A stretch of 64,000 nt of DNA, taken from Acanthococcus lagerstroemiae (Eukaryota; Arthropoda; Insecta; Hemiptera; Eriococcidae). The stretch spans positions 41,844,268 through 41,908,267 of the forward strand of contig CM063108.1 in the NCBI GenBank assembly GCA_031841125.1, given 5' to 3'. Below, one piece after another: positions 9,701-20,772 of the stretch. Under the pieces are notes generated by a model. The model ran no database searches. It worked only from the letters and a program-made list of their open reading frames with translations, and was not told the origin of the DNA. Position 1 is the stretch's first letter, and the number at the start of each line of letters is the position of its first letter. The translations under genes and the position numbers were made by a program.

Positions 9701-12530
9701 CCAACATATTTCAACAAAGTTCCACTTGTTATGCAAAAATGTTTCTAAATTATCATTTGCTGTCGATTTCCAATCGGCTACATACTAAGGTAGGTAAAGT
9801 GTTGTAAATGGCGGATAAAGACGAGGAAAAATTATTCGTGAGTTTTCGTACTTGAATTCGGACCTTGTTTTCGAATTTGAGTATTTCACTGATACAAATT
9901 CATACTTTCACACAGATAAACGAGCAGTTGTTTCGCATCGCAGATAAGGATAGTATTTGTGTGTGTTCGTATACATATTACATGTATATTTACAGAAGGA
10001 AAAATTGAGCAATCGGATTATCCTCGTACAAGCGATTATTTAAACTGGTGTATTCGCTTAGATCAAATTGCTGTTCGTTGTAGGACATTTTATAATCTTA
10101 ATAGGTCAGTTCGACACGTAGATATTATACGTAGAAGAACGCAGGGTACAGATGTTTCTTACGCATAGTTATGCACGTGCACGATGTTATTTACCGAACG
10201 CCATATGAAAATTTGGGAATTTAATAAGCCAAATAAAAGTTACAAAATATCGTGTAGTGTAGTTTTTTTTTTGTCTAAAATAAACGTCGGCGAGTTGATA
10301 AGCCATGTCCTTCTGTTATTGTAGAACTGATAATGGAAAATCTGTCGTAAAAAAATCGCCTATTGCTGTTATGCGTACCTATACGTACTATGTACGACGA
10401 TACGCAAATGATGTCTGCAGAGTGAATACGGTGACGAGAACAGGATACGAGTATGATAACTAAATAGTAGAAGGAGAAAAATGCAGGTGGTATTTTTTTC
10501 ATAATCGATGTGATGCAAACAGATGATGCGACAGTGTCAATATTAGACAGGAAATCACCTTCGTGACGAAGAGCGTCTGCTCGGGGTAACGCGTCCGTAA
10601 AAATACCCGAGCGAAATCCGAGTCGAGGAGAGAGAAAAACTTGCGGCGTCAACAGCGATTTCAGACTGTTGCGACAGTTGCCGCAATTTTTTCGTAATGA
10701 TTTGGAGATTCGGATTCGTGGTAGGTTACTGAACTAACCTTCAAGTGCCAGAGCTTGTGTGGGTACGGCATAAACCACGGATGTAGCCCTCAGCCGGCAG
10801 ATCGCAAGCCCGCGGATTTGTTGTTAGGCCTCCCCTACTGATTCTTCAAAAACTGAACTAGTTTACCAATATGTCGTAACAGTTTTTCTCTTGAATTCAC
10901 CGAGTGAGCTTCAATGTTCCTGACAACATTCTGGGTCCGTATCAGTAGCCTTCCGAAGCGGATCTCAGAGGTGGAGATAATGCCACAACTTTGTCCCTAT
11001 TTTGTGCAATTTTGCGCCGCTTTTCATGCCATCCACCCCCTATGGAGGTATTTCAGACACATAGTCCCTCAAATTTGATTTGAAGATCTCAAAAATTGTT
11101 ATTATTTTGTGCCATTCCTCTCACGATGTATTCACTGATCAAATTGGGCAACAGTTGCAGCTAATCGATACTACCGAGTACGAAATGGAATGTCTACATA
11201 ATTAGAACAACGCTTTGAAGACATAGCGCCCGTGGAGGTTACATTATCCAACCGGCTCAGGTGTATTTTTAAAAAGGGGGATTTCCGCACCTCCCTCCCT
11301 CCCCGAGAATTGTATTTTAAAATTCTGAATGTTTATTATCATGCTGCATCACATTTTCATAATGGTGGCGCGAACCACATTGTGTAACTGCGCTGTGGAA
11401 ATATGATATAACCCCCGCCACGTCAAAACTCATAATTGACAAGCTAATCTGATGTTATGCTTGTGGATAATGTCTAACTGTTGGATTTATTCAGGCAGAT
11501 TCTTTTGACCAGCCTCAGATTAATATGAAGTCCGCATACAACCACTTGGGTCCCCCAGCCGCTTAACCGGGAAATTTTTTTCTTATCTATTCAGTAGCTT
11601 TTTATTTACTGTGCCGTGTCTGGCTGGTGGCATACGCCAACGTGCTGAAGGCAAAACTACTCACAATTCGGCAGCCCTTCAAAATCGGTCGCTCCAAGCC
11701 GGTGCTTTTTATGCCTGTAGGTAAGCCTAGAGTTGGTTTTTCACAAGAAAAACGAACGAATTTCGTGCACCCTCCACTCACTAAACATTTCAATAATATT
11801 ACAATGATCGAGGGGGGGGGGATGTATACGCATCTGGAGTCCCGCAGAATACTAAAATTTTGCGCCTCAAAATCTGTCATCGAAAGCAAATTCGGTGTAG
11901 CTATGTGTGGCCAGATATTCGATTATCATAGAATCGGGAAGGAGGTAGGGTCTACACTTCAAATCGAATTTCAAGGTCGATGAGAATTTCAGAATTTTGT
12001 TTCGGTCTTGTGTATGGTTATAACACTAACCTCAAAAATTTGTGATACTCCCGCTCTCGAAATTTCATAATGATCTCGGAGGGAGTGGACGCTGAAGACA
12101 CGCAGCTCCGCAGTTCGATTTTTGGATCATGAACGGTGTAATTCTGTGGCTAGTTTGTACAATAATGTGCGAGTAACCCAGCATTTTGTGTCGCTCTATG
12201 CTCGAGATGCATGGGTAATTCTCCAGAAGCTGAGAATATTTCACTATCAGAAAATTTTAAACCCCAATGTTCACTCCTTTTCTGAGGGAGGGGTTATTTT
12301 GGGTTACACCATACATCTGCAACGAATTCCTCCTATCGAATACGTCAGACAGGACAATTAGCAACTTTTGAATAGAAAAAGCATAAAGAAGTGTCCACTG
12401 TCGTGGATGTTACTATTTTGTCTCATTACCCGTTATAAATTTTTATTTATTTATTTCAAGTCGGTTTTTTCCTGATAAATTGGTATTATTATTCAGAAAG
12501 ATTGGAAATATACGTTAAAAAGCTAAATTT
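9701..12530. repeat. Unassigned region with degenerate dispersed repeats
   Basis: No gene is supported. From about 10900 the sequence contains loosely repeated phrases that recur to 13300. One is 'GA.ATGCCACAACTTTGTCCCTATTTTGTGCAATTT' at 10980 against 'AATGATGTCACAATTTTGTGCCTATTTTGAGCAATTT' near 13170. Another is 'GCTGAAGACACGC' near 12090 and 13138. These look like an old duplicated unknown repeat. G-runs occur at 11813-11822 and 12569-12580. Confidence 0.35.
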
Positions 12531-12538
12531 GTAGTCAG

Positions 12539-12811
12539 CAGGGACGCAACCAGAACTTTTTCTTGGGAGTGGGGGGGGGGTAAAATTTAGGGGAAAAACT
12601 TTGGCAAGGGTGAAAGCTCGATTTGGTACCTATCTATTTTCATGAGCTGTAAATTTGTACAAATCTGCAACGCAACGGAACCACATCAGGCCATCGGCAT
12701 CATTTTTTTTTTTTCATTTTTAAAAACTGATTTTGAAAAAATTTTGAAGAATTTTTTCGGGGGGAGGGGTGCGTGCTGTAGCCCCTTGCCCATTTCTTGG
12801 TTGTGGCCTTG
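12539..12811. mobile_element. hAT-like MITE
   Basis: The 273-bp element begins CAGGGACGCAACCAGAA and ends with the inverted counterpart TTCTTGGTTGTGGCCTTG. The CAGGG start and G-run just inside the left end fit non-autonomous hAT elements. The flanking octamers GTAGTCAG (12531-12538) and ACAGTCAA (12812-12819) share a central AGTCA and otherwise differ only by transitions, consistent with an aged 8-bp target duplication. It is non-coding. Confidence 0.6.
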
Positions 12812-12819
12812 ACAGTCAA

Positions 12820-14000
12820 TGACTTCACATTTCCAGAAGGAATGACATAAAGTTCTATTACCAAGGAATTCTTGAAGCTGTTTTGTTTATAGTCGTGAAT
12901 ATCAGTGTTTTTCGCCGTGAACAAGATGTCTATCGTCGTGGAAGTCGAATATTGTCTACTAAATATGAACTACGTATGGGGGGGGGTGAAGAAATGCCAC
13001 TTTAATATTTTGAGTTTCAGGAAAATGACCCGTATCAATATGAATGTTGAAACAGCGAAGCCGATGACAAACAGCCCCCTAATTGATTTAAGAAGGACCC
13101 TCTTTCAAGATATTTTAAGATCTGTGTTGATGGGGCTGAAGACACGCTGTCCTATCCTCAATTCGATTTAAGAATTGGGAATGATGTCACAATTTTGTGC
13201 CTATTTTGAGCAATTTCTTGCAACCAACTTCAAATTTTGTTTCGTCTCTTTTCTAGCGGTAGTTTAAAATAGGCATTGGATGAGGAGGCTGTCATGAAAA
13301 AGAATACCTACGAGGCGGAAATCAAGGGCCTCCATTGGTATAGGGGCCCTCGCTAACGTAAAAATCATATTTTTTCCGTTCAAAAGACAGGGTGTCTACC
13401 AGTCATGAAATTCATGACAGTCATGGGAGTCATGTAAAAGTCATAAATTTAATTGTAGATATATTTAATTTGCTTTTTCTGAAAAATCATTAAATTTCTC
13501 CTAAATTCTTTTAGAAAAAGGAATAAATAAAAAAAAAGAGCGTACCTGCTTTTTAGTCGTACGTTATATTTTATTTATATTAATCTATTGTAAGACATTT
13601 TTGCGTACTTCAGTTGTTCCTAGATCAATTAAGTCTACGCTTGGATGCTTTCTGATGAGTTCATTGCAATAAGTCAATCCTTTCACTATCGAGGATTTTC
13701 TATGAGTTTCAGTTCTGGAAGGTGGGAGCGCCTGGCAGGTCGAGGAATATTGATTTGTATCTTGCCCATCAGTCAGTGTGAATCACGGATATGCGAGATT
13801 AGGATGTCGTTTATAAACGAAATTGCGGCTGTCTTCCGTCGAGTTTCCAAAGACTGGAGGTGGTTAGCTCTCAAGTAATTCCTCATATTATGTAAGGTCA
13901 TTTGGATAATACTGAAATAGTTTCCTATATATGTAGCGTACGAATTTTTCTTGAATCTTTTCAATTTGTTGATTGAGTTTTGTGATTTGAAGTGCCATGG
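12820..14000. other. Unassigned sequence
   Basis: No gene supported. It continues the degenerate repeat similarity described for 10900-12400 up to about 13300. From 13390 there is short internal repetition of TCATGA-type words (CAGTCATGAAATTCATGACAGTCATGGGAGTCATG). Confidence 0.35.
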
Positions 14001-14493
14001 TGTGGTGGGACGTATGGCGATGCACGCATGCCAAAGTGGCCCCTGAGACACCGCACCCCCCGGCACCGGAAACTACCCTTTCGGGCATCGCATCAGTACC
14101 GAGGGGAACGCTTTGGGGCCGTGCCCGAGCCTCCATTTCTCCTGGCCGGAACGGTGCGCGCGTCCTGCCAGGGCCACCACGGGGTTCCCTACTGACCGAG
14201 GTCCGCACTCCCAGAGCGCTCGCCTGGAAATTTCAGGTCCCTCGCAGCCGGACGCGCTGCCTCTTCCTCTTCACTCACTCGTCGTGTGAGACTCGTCTGT
14301 TTGAAGCTCCAGCCCTTGCACAGCGGGCGAGCTCGGCTCCAGCCCTGGTGCTGCGGGCGAGCTTCGCTGGATGGTATCCGCCGCCGCAGCAGCAGCAGCA
14401 GCAAGTCCAGCTTCTCCTCCTCCTTGCGCCCTCTGTCTCGATCACTCAGTCTCCATCTTCCGTCGCATGATGGCCGAAACGAAACCCGACACC
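14001..14493 (-). mobile_element. R1-like LINE, 5'-truncated 3' end (copy 1)
   Basis: On the minus strand this runs from the C-terminal coding part into the 3' UTR and ends at the family terminus, seen on the plus strand as TGTGGTGGGACGTATGGCG. The 14430-14493 part is the reverse complement of codons in copy 3 (38550-38640; NRVSGF and SAIMRRKMEAEW). A CAG-repeat stretch at 14384-14404 lies inside the coding tail. The region is more GC-rich than its surroundings. No target duplication was found. Predicted frames over this stretch in other phases are shadows. Confidence 0.8.
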
Positions 14494-16900
14494 AGTCTAG
14501 ACCTTACTATCGAGGAGTATAAAATTAATAGGGTATCAATTTTAGAAAACGATTGGGCATTTCTGTTTAGAAAGAAGATAGACGGGGAATCACCATAGTA
14601 ACAGACAAATGTTTATAAAATTTTGAAGATTGTGATATTTTTCAAATTTACTTCCTATTTAAATTGGTTTCCGAAGTGCTCTACTTTTGATCGATGTTGT
14701 TGTGTTTTTTTTTTTTCAGTATACGGCACAGTTGTCTTTTATAGTTTCCTGAAAACCATACTTTTGTATTCATCTTTAATTTGGAGGGGAGAAAGTTGTC
14801 ATTGTAACTGAGAAATATATTTCCGATCAATATCTCCGCCGTTTCATTGCGTAGGGTAGGCACACCATTATACCCACACGTGTTATAAATTGTCTATCCT
14901 CCAGTTCCAAGGAAGTTTTCAGACTAAGTCTGAAACACCCAGCATGTAATGCTTTAAAATAGTCACGTTATTATATACTACCTATGTCATGATTGTTATG
15001 TTACAATTTATTGTTCGTGTACTTCCAGTAATAGAAGTTTGAAAGTCACTTTTCTTGGTTCTACACAGATTACTAAAAAAACTACATTTCCATCGCTGCT
15101 TATCGTGAAACTTTCGAGTAAAAGAAAAATATCCTAGTATTGTTCAAGTAACCAAGGTACACCTGAAGGCTAATTACATAGCGGTGGAAAACGACGTGTC
15201 GAAATTTAAAAATAATTTACATCCACCTGCGATCGTCTTCGAATATAGCTCTAGGTGGAGAATATTCTAATTTTTTGGCGATAATATCTCGGCAGAATTA
15301 TACCTCTATCTCAGAATGCAACGTAACAGCGCTGAGTTACCTATCTGCGTGTTGTATGACCGTTGCACAAGCATACAACTGGTTGTTTATGAATTTACGT
15401 CGAATTTTCAAATCGTATGCATAATTTCACGGCACTTGCGGTACGCGATTTTTCAGCCGATTTGAAAATCCGCTCGGATAGGCAGGATTTCAAAACGAAG
15501 GTCGTGCCAGCGAATTCGAACACATCGAGAGAAAAATTTATTGGTATTTCGGGATGAGTTGTGTCGTATACGACGCTTTGAATCTCGCCGACGATTATAC
15601 GAATACACGACTTCAAGGTGAAACGGGAAATTCGAGCGGCCATCAAAATTCGGGTACTTGAGAAAATGTATACGAACTGCAACGAGTAGGAACAGGTAAG
15701 ACAATCACTCAGGATTGTGTACTCAGGTTGAAGTGAGCCATGAGCGAGGGAGTGTAATCAGCGTCGTTCTGATGTTCGTAACTGTCTTCATTGATCAATG
15801 GATTTTTCTGGTTAGAGCTTGTGGCTCACTACCTAATGTCTACTAGTCAAAAGTGAGCCAATTTTAGTAATGTAATAACTTTTAGTTTCTCGAGAGGCCG
15901 CGATTTAGGAGTTTCACTGCGCAAACTATCTCGAGACACGTTTGTCGATCTTTAATAACAAATAGTACATTAATTTTTATGTGTACGAAAAAGAAAAATT
16001 AATAAATAAATAAAAATAAATAAACAATGAAGGTAATGCCAAACTCAGGAAATTTGCTGGCATTCAATTGAGAGACCTTCAACACACAAGATTCAATTTC
16101 TGCACACAATTTTTTGTCATCTCACAAGCTCCAGATATTCATTGCTGCAGTCTTTTCCACGCATGTAGCATAGAAGCGTAGAGGGTGTGACAACCATCGT
16201 GAATTTTTGAGACAGAATTTTCCGGTAAATTCGGTTTTTTAGTCTGCATTTTGGATCATTATCAAAACAAAAAAAATATCGAGTCGTTGATTTTTTTTTT
16301 CTTTGATGAAAAATTTCTTTATCATCAAGTCCGTATTTTGTACATCAGTCGACAAAATAAAATCTCGTTTAGCTTGTTCTTTGTTCTGTTCAGTTCACAG
16401 AAATTTTTTGCATTGGGTTGGAATTTTCGACTTGTTTCCACGCCGCCTCATGCCGACTAGGCCTGCAACGTTTCAAGTCCTTTCTCAACCGGTTATAGTA
16501 GAAAAAACATGATGCACGTACGTGGTATCCAAGGGATGAGGAGATAAAGCTAAGAGTTAGACAAAAAAACTCACAGGGATGAAAACTTACAAAAATAAGC
16601 AGCCATACGGGATCTTGGGAAGGACCATTCAAAATACATATGTAAGAATATTTTCATTTTTATCAACCTTCTCTTGAGTACACACTTGGATCATTTTCTC
16701 GCTTCCACGATGGTAATTCAATGATACAGAAAAAAACTTGGACTCAAGAACGGTTTGTATTGCTGACTGTTCAAAATAAGAATGCTCTCTAAATGCTGAT
16801 ATCAGGTTCATTCAATTCCCTAGATTTTCGATTGTACGACAATTTTTGAAGAATTTTCCATGTTCATTACAATACCATTTAACTTTTTTCTTCGCTGAGG
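14494..16900. other. Unassigned sequence
   Basis: I see no gene or definable repeat. Open frames at 15395-15704 and 16251-16632 have no recognised domain or coding signature. Confidence 0.4.
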
Positions 16901-17250
16901 GAAGGATGTTTTATGATTTTTACTACATATTTACAACTAGTAGACTCTAGAAAACTCTTTCAAAAGAAGTAAGACTCTGTAACCTTCATTTGAAACTCTC
17001 AGATGTGACTAAGCTCTCTAAGGTTCTCCTTTAAAACCCAGTGACTGATTAGGATTCGTTCAAAACTTTTTACGACTCAGCAGAATGAGTTTAGAACTAG
17101 CAAAATATTCTTCCATACTTGTTTAAAATGGGTATATGCTTTTTAAGAGTCTTCCAATCTTTTCTAAGATTAGCTAAGGCCGTTCAAAACTCGTTCAAAA
17201 CCAGTGGCACCTCAAGTATTATTAAGAAGTGATGCAAGACCTAACACCTA
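16900..17250. repeat. Degenerate minisatellite of the GACTCTT/AAGACTC type
   Basis: Words such as GACTCTAGAAAACTCTTTCAA, GACTCTGTAA and AAGCTCTCTAAGG recur roughly every 20-30 bases. The same style of sequence occurs at 19530-20450, 35800-36230, 50330-50590 and 53890-54060, on either strand. Confidence 0.5.
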
Positions 17251-17339
17251 CCCAACCACATTTTAAATAAGGTATCAGGAAAAAAATATGATGATTTGCA
17301 ACATTTTTGACTTTATCGTACTGAAAACAAAAATTTCAA

Positions 17340-19500
17340 AATCTTTCAGCAGAAAAGAGAAGAAAGAATTAGAAAAACTGGTTGCAACATTTCTAGTTTT
17401 ACCATGTGCAGCTGCTAAATTTATTTACGAGCTCTTGAAAAAGTTTATATTATAGGGAGGAGTGTTTTCAACTGAACATTAAAATTTTACGGCAACTCTC
17501 AAATTTAACAACTCTTCTGCAATTTCAAATTATTTCAGAGGGAGGGAGGATTCTTTAACTAAAAATTAAATTTTAATATCGTTGAAAGAAAAAACTAAAT
17601 TTAACTATTTTTAAACAATTTTAACCGAGAGGTAGTTTTTTTGACTGATAAATAAAATTTAGAAATCGTCGAGCAAAAGAAAAAGGCTCGCAACCTTTTC
17701 AGTTTATCAGTTGCAGTTTTTGAATTTAATAACGCTTCTACAATTTCAAATTGGAGCCAGGAAGAGAGAGAATGGATTTCAGAAGAATAGGACTGAAATT
17801 TCTAGATCGTTTTAAGCAAGAGTTTTACCAACTGAGAACTAGAACTTCAAAATCATAGGGCAAAAAAAGGCTTGCAATATTTTCATTTGTAAGAATTACA
17901 GCTACTCAATTCCTCAACTCTCGCAAAATTACAAATTATCTGAAGCTTTATTTTCCAAAAGTAAAATTTAACATCTCTTGAAAACTTTTGAATTGGGGGA
18001 CTGGTTTTCCAACAGAAAACTAAAATTTGAAAGTAAACGGGGTGTTTTTTTAAACTGAAATCTAAAATTTTAATATAATCATCAAGCCACAAAAATTAAT
18101 AGAAAACTGGATACATTTTTAAAAATATTTTCAATTTTGACAACTAGAGAGTTGCTACATTTACGAATACTTAGAAATTTTCAAATTATTAGGATGGGTG
18201 TTTATACCAATTGAAAATTAAAATTTCAAATTAATAAAAGAAATGATTGCAACAATTTCCAATTTTACCAAGGGCAACTCATAAATTTGCCACTGGTTGC
18301 ACCTAAATTTATCAACCCGCTTACAAAATTCCAAATGAAGGCGTGAGGATAAGGCGGGACTACTTTTCAACTGATTACTAAAATTTCAAGATCGTAAAGC
18401 CAAAAAAAAAAACCAGGTAAATTTAAGAACACTTAAAAATTTTTTAATATTGAGGAAGTGTTATTTTTTCTTCAAATTAAAAATTGAAATTTTACTATAC
18501 TCGTCAAGCAGGAATATAATAATAATTTAAAAAAAAATCAACTTTTTAAAACGTCGATTAAAGTTGTTAAATTTAACACTTTTTGAAAATTTTTAAACTA
18601 CGGGTAGGCGATATTTTCCAACAGAAAACTAAAATTCAAAAATAATTGTCAAATCAGAAAGTAACAATTTATTCTTGAAAATTCTCAAATTTTGCGAAGG
18701 GGTTCCTCTTTCAGACGAGTCAGACTTCATTATGACACCACTCTTTTCTAATTTTTGCTCTTAACCCGAGCCCTGGAATCTGCCTTTTCGAGCATCGCCT
18801 CAGAGACGTCGGGGAGGCTATTAGGGCTGTCTTAGCCTTCTTCACTTTTTGCCGAAAACCCGACATATGGGTCGAAATGTAGCGAGTTGCTACGTGGGCT
18901 CGAACCCGGGACCTCCGGATCCGGAGACCAGCGCGCTATCCACTCGGCCACCAGACCCCATATTTGGGAAGGGGTCATTATTTTCCAAAAATTTAAAATT
19001 TGAAAATAATCGGGAAGCACAACAGATTTGGATAAAATAAAATAAATAAAAAAAATTTGCAACATCTACTTTGCTAACAACTGAACAACAGATGATAAAC
19101 TGACGAATTTTTGAACGTTTCCACATTACCAAAAGAATTGGTTATACCCATTGACAGCCACATTTTCAAACTTATCATCTCGCGGTAGAAGAAAAAATTT
19201 CAATTTTCCCATCTGCAACTTTCAAATTTATCAATTTCCCTAAGATTTCAAATTATGGTTCATGGAGGTATTTTACAACAGAAAACTAAAATTTCAAGAT
19301 CATCGAGCGAAAAATGGTGAATTTAACAATTTTTAAAAGAATTTTAAATAGTTCCAACTAAAAACTGAAGTTTCAAAATAATAGTCAAGTAAAAAATAAA
19401 TAAAAAGTAAAAAATGGTGGGCAATATATTCAGATTTGTCAACTAATGCTTCTAAATTTACCAACTTTTGAAATTTTTCGAATAATGGGGGAAATCTTAT
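17340..19500. repeat. Old AT-rich degenerate tandem array
   Basis: A unit of very roughly 170-200 bp recurs with the order: 'CAATTTTACCA..TGCA', 'TAAATTTA.CAACTCTTGCAAAATTTCAAATTAT', a G-rich spacer, 'TTTTCCAACAGAAAACTAAAATT', then 'CATCGAGCAAAAAA.GGCTTGCAAC'. Individual copies are strongly diverged, so period and copy number need a dot plot. The SINE at 18757-18959 is inserted in it. Reading frames here are incidental. Confidence 0.6.
18757..18959 (-). mobile_element. tRNA-derived SINE (copy 1)
   Basis: The reverse complement begins GGGGTCTGGTGGCCGAGTGG (a Pol III A-box-like region) and continues to GGTTCGAGCCC, an almost canonical B box, about 50 bases downstream. This is the tRNA-like head. 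The body follows (TAGCAACTCGCTACATTTCGA...), then a tail containing GCGATGCTCGAAAAGG. A second copy at 29638-29840 aligns end to end. The tail resembles the 3' UTR of the R1-like LINE in this window. Confidence 0.8.
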
Positions 19501-19529
19501 CGAGTCCTAAATTAGCGTGCTAGAATTTC

Positions 19530-20450
19530 ACAGTCTCAAGGAATCTTAAACAAAGCACCTGTGAAAGTTTCAAACGTTGATGTAAACGAGCTTTAAAAAG
19601 TTATAGTGAGATTTAAACAAATCTGGAAAGGTCTTAGAGAGCCTTTAACAAGTTTTTACAAGGCATAGACACGTTTTGAAAAACCTCGAGGAGATTGTAG
19701 AAAATCTTGATAAGTCGTGATGTGAATTCTGGAAGAATTCTGAAAGGTCTTTAGTAAGGCTAAAAGAGTCATAAAGAAACTTAAACGAGTTTGAAAGTCT
19801 AGGCAAATCTTTAAAAAACTTGAAAGAGCCTTGGAAAGCGTCAACTTATTGCAAATAAATCTGAAAGAATCTGTAAAGTCTTGATTATGTCTTTCTGAAT
19901 CTAAGAATAAATTAAGGTCCGGAAGAGTGATGAACCTTTTTATACGAATACTGAGCGGTCAGTGAATCATTAACAGCTCCTCAAAGTTTTGAACAAATCT
20001 CTGAGTACAAATGAGTCTGAGTAAAATTTTATAGAAGTCTTAAAAAGCGTTAAAAGTTCTCGAGTCTTGACTGATGTGGTGGGACGTATGGCGATGTACG
20101 CATGCCAAAGTGGCCCATGAGACACCGCACCCCGGCTCCGGAAGCTACTCTTTCGAATATCGCATCAGTGGACGGAGGGACGATTTGAGGCCGGCCCGAG
20201 CCCCCATTTCGCCTTCCGCTTTCGGTGCGCGCTGTCCTGCGAGGGTCACAAGGGGAGTCCTCTACTGACCGAGGTTAACGTTCGGGTTCCCCTCAGCCGG
20301 ACGCGCTTCCTCTTTAAAACAGTCATAAAAAATCGTAAGCGAATTTCGAACAGTTTTTGAGAATCTTAAACAATTGTAGAAGAACCTTAAAAAGTATTAA
20401 AAAGCATGGGTAAGCCTAAAAAAATCTTACGTGGGCACTGAAGATGGAGG
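19530..20450. repeat. Degenerate AAGTCTTGAAAGAG-type minisatellite
   Basis: Repeating words such as AAATCTTGATAAGTC, AAAGGTCTTTAGTAAGG, AAACTTGAAAGAGCCTTGG and AAAGTCTTGATTATG mark an old short-unit array. It is interrupted by the LINE tail at 20074-20315. It is complementary in style to the arrays at 16.9, 35.8 and 50.3 kb. Confidence 0.5.
20074..20315 (-). mobile_element. R1-like LINE 3' UTR fragment (copy 2)
   Basis: On the plus strand it begins TGTGGTGGGACGTATGGCGA and continues through CCGCACCCC and CCGGACGCGCTTCC. This parallels copy 1 without the CAG-rich coding tail. It is therefore almost wholly 3' UTR, truncated at about 20315. It is inserted in the AT-rich minisatellite, and the GC-rich block stands out from its flanks. 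Confidence 0.8.
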
Positions 20451-20734
20451 AATTTTGGTTAGTCTCAAAAAGTGCTCTCCTTTTTCCTCCAGAGAAAAAC
20501 TTGGATACTGGCACTGTGACGAATGCTGGAAATTCTTCATGAAGTGTCGCTCTATTGGGAAACAGTGAACTGTAAAAAATCCCATAGCACACTTCGGAAA
20601 GTATTTTCGTTTCCTACATCAATAAGAAAATAATCAGCCGATGGCAAATCGTTCAGAATTCTAGATGTTGTTATCTCCTTCATCTACTCACTTTATTACC
20701 ATCGTGACTCCAAAAAAAGAATCCAAGTACTAAA

Positions 20735-20740
<6 letters not shown>

Positions 20741-20768
<28 letters not shown>
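20741..20768. repeat. (GA)n microsatellite
   Basis: An uninterrupted GA dinucleotide run followed by a short G-run. Confidence 0.9.

Positions 20769-20770
<2 letters not shown>

Positions 20771-20772
<2 letters not shown>

Noticed and set aside
13997..14522. Open frames of up to 157 codons, some with a poly-Gln/Ser look
   Set aside because: They are reverse-phase shadows of the R1-like LINE C-terminus and 3' UTR with its CAG repeat.
18870..18960. Candidate tRNA gene on the minus strand (good B box, A-box-like head)
   Set aside because: No complete cloverleaf. The same sequence with the same downstream body occurs at 29.6-29.8 kb, so it is a SINE head.
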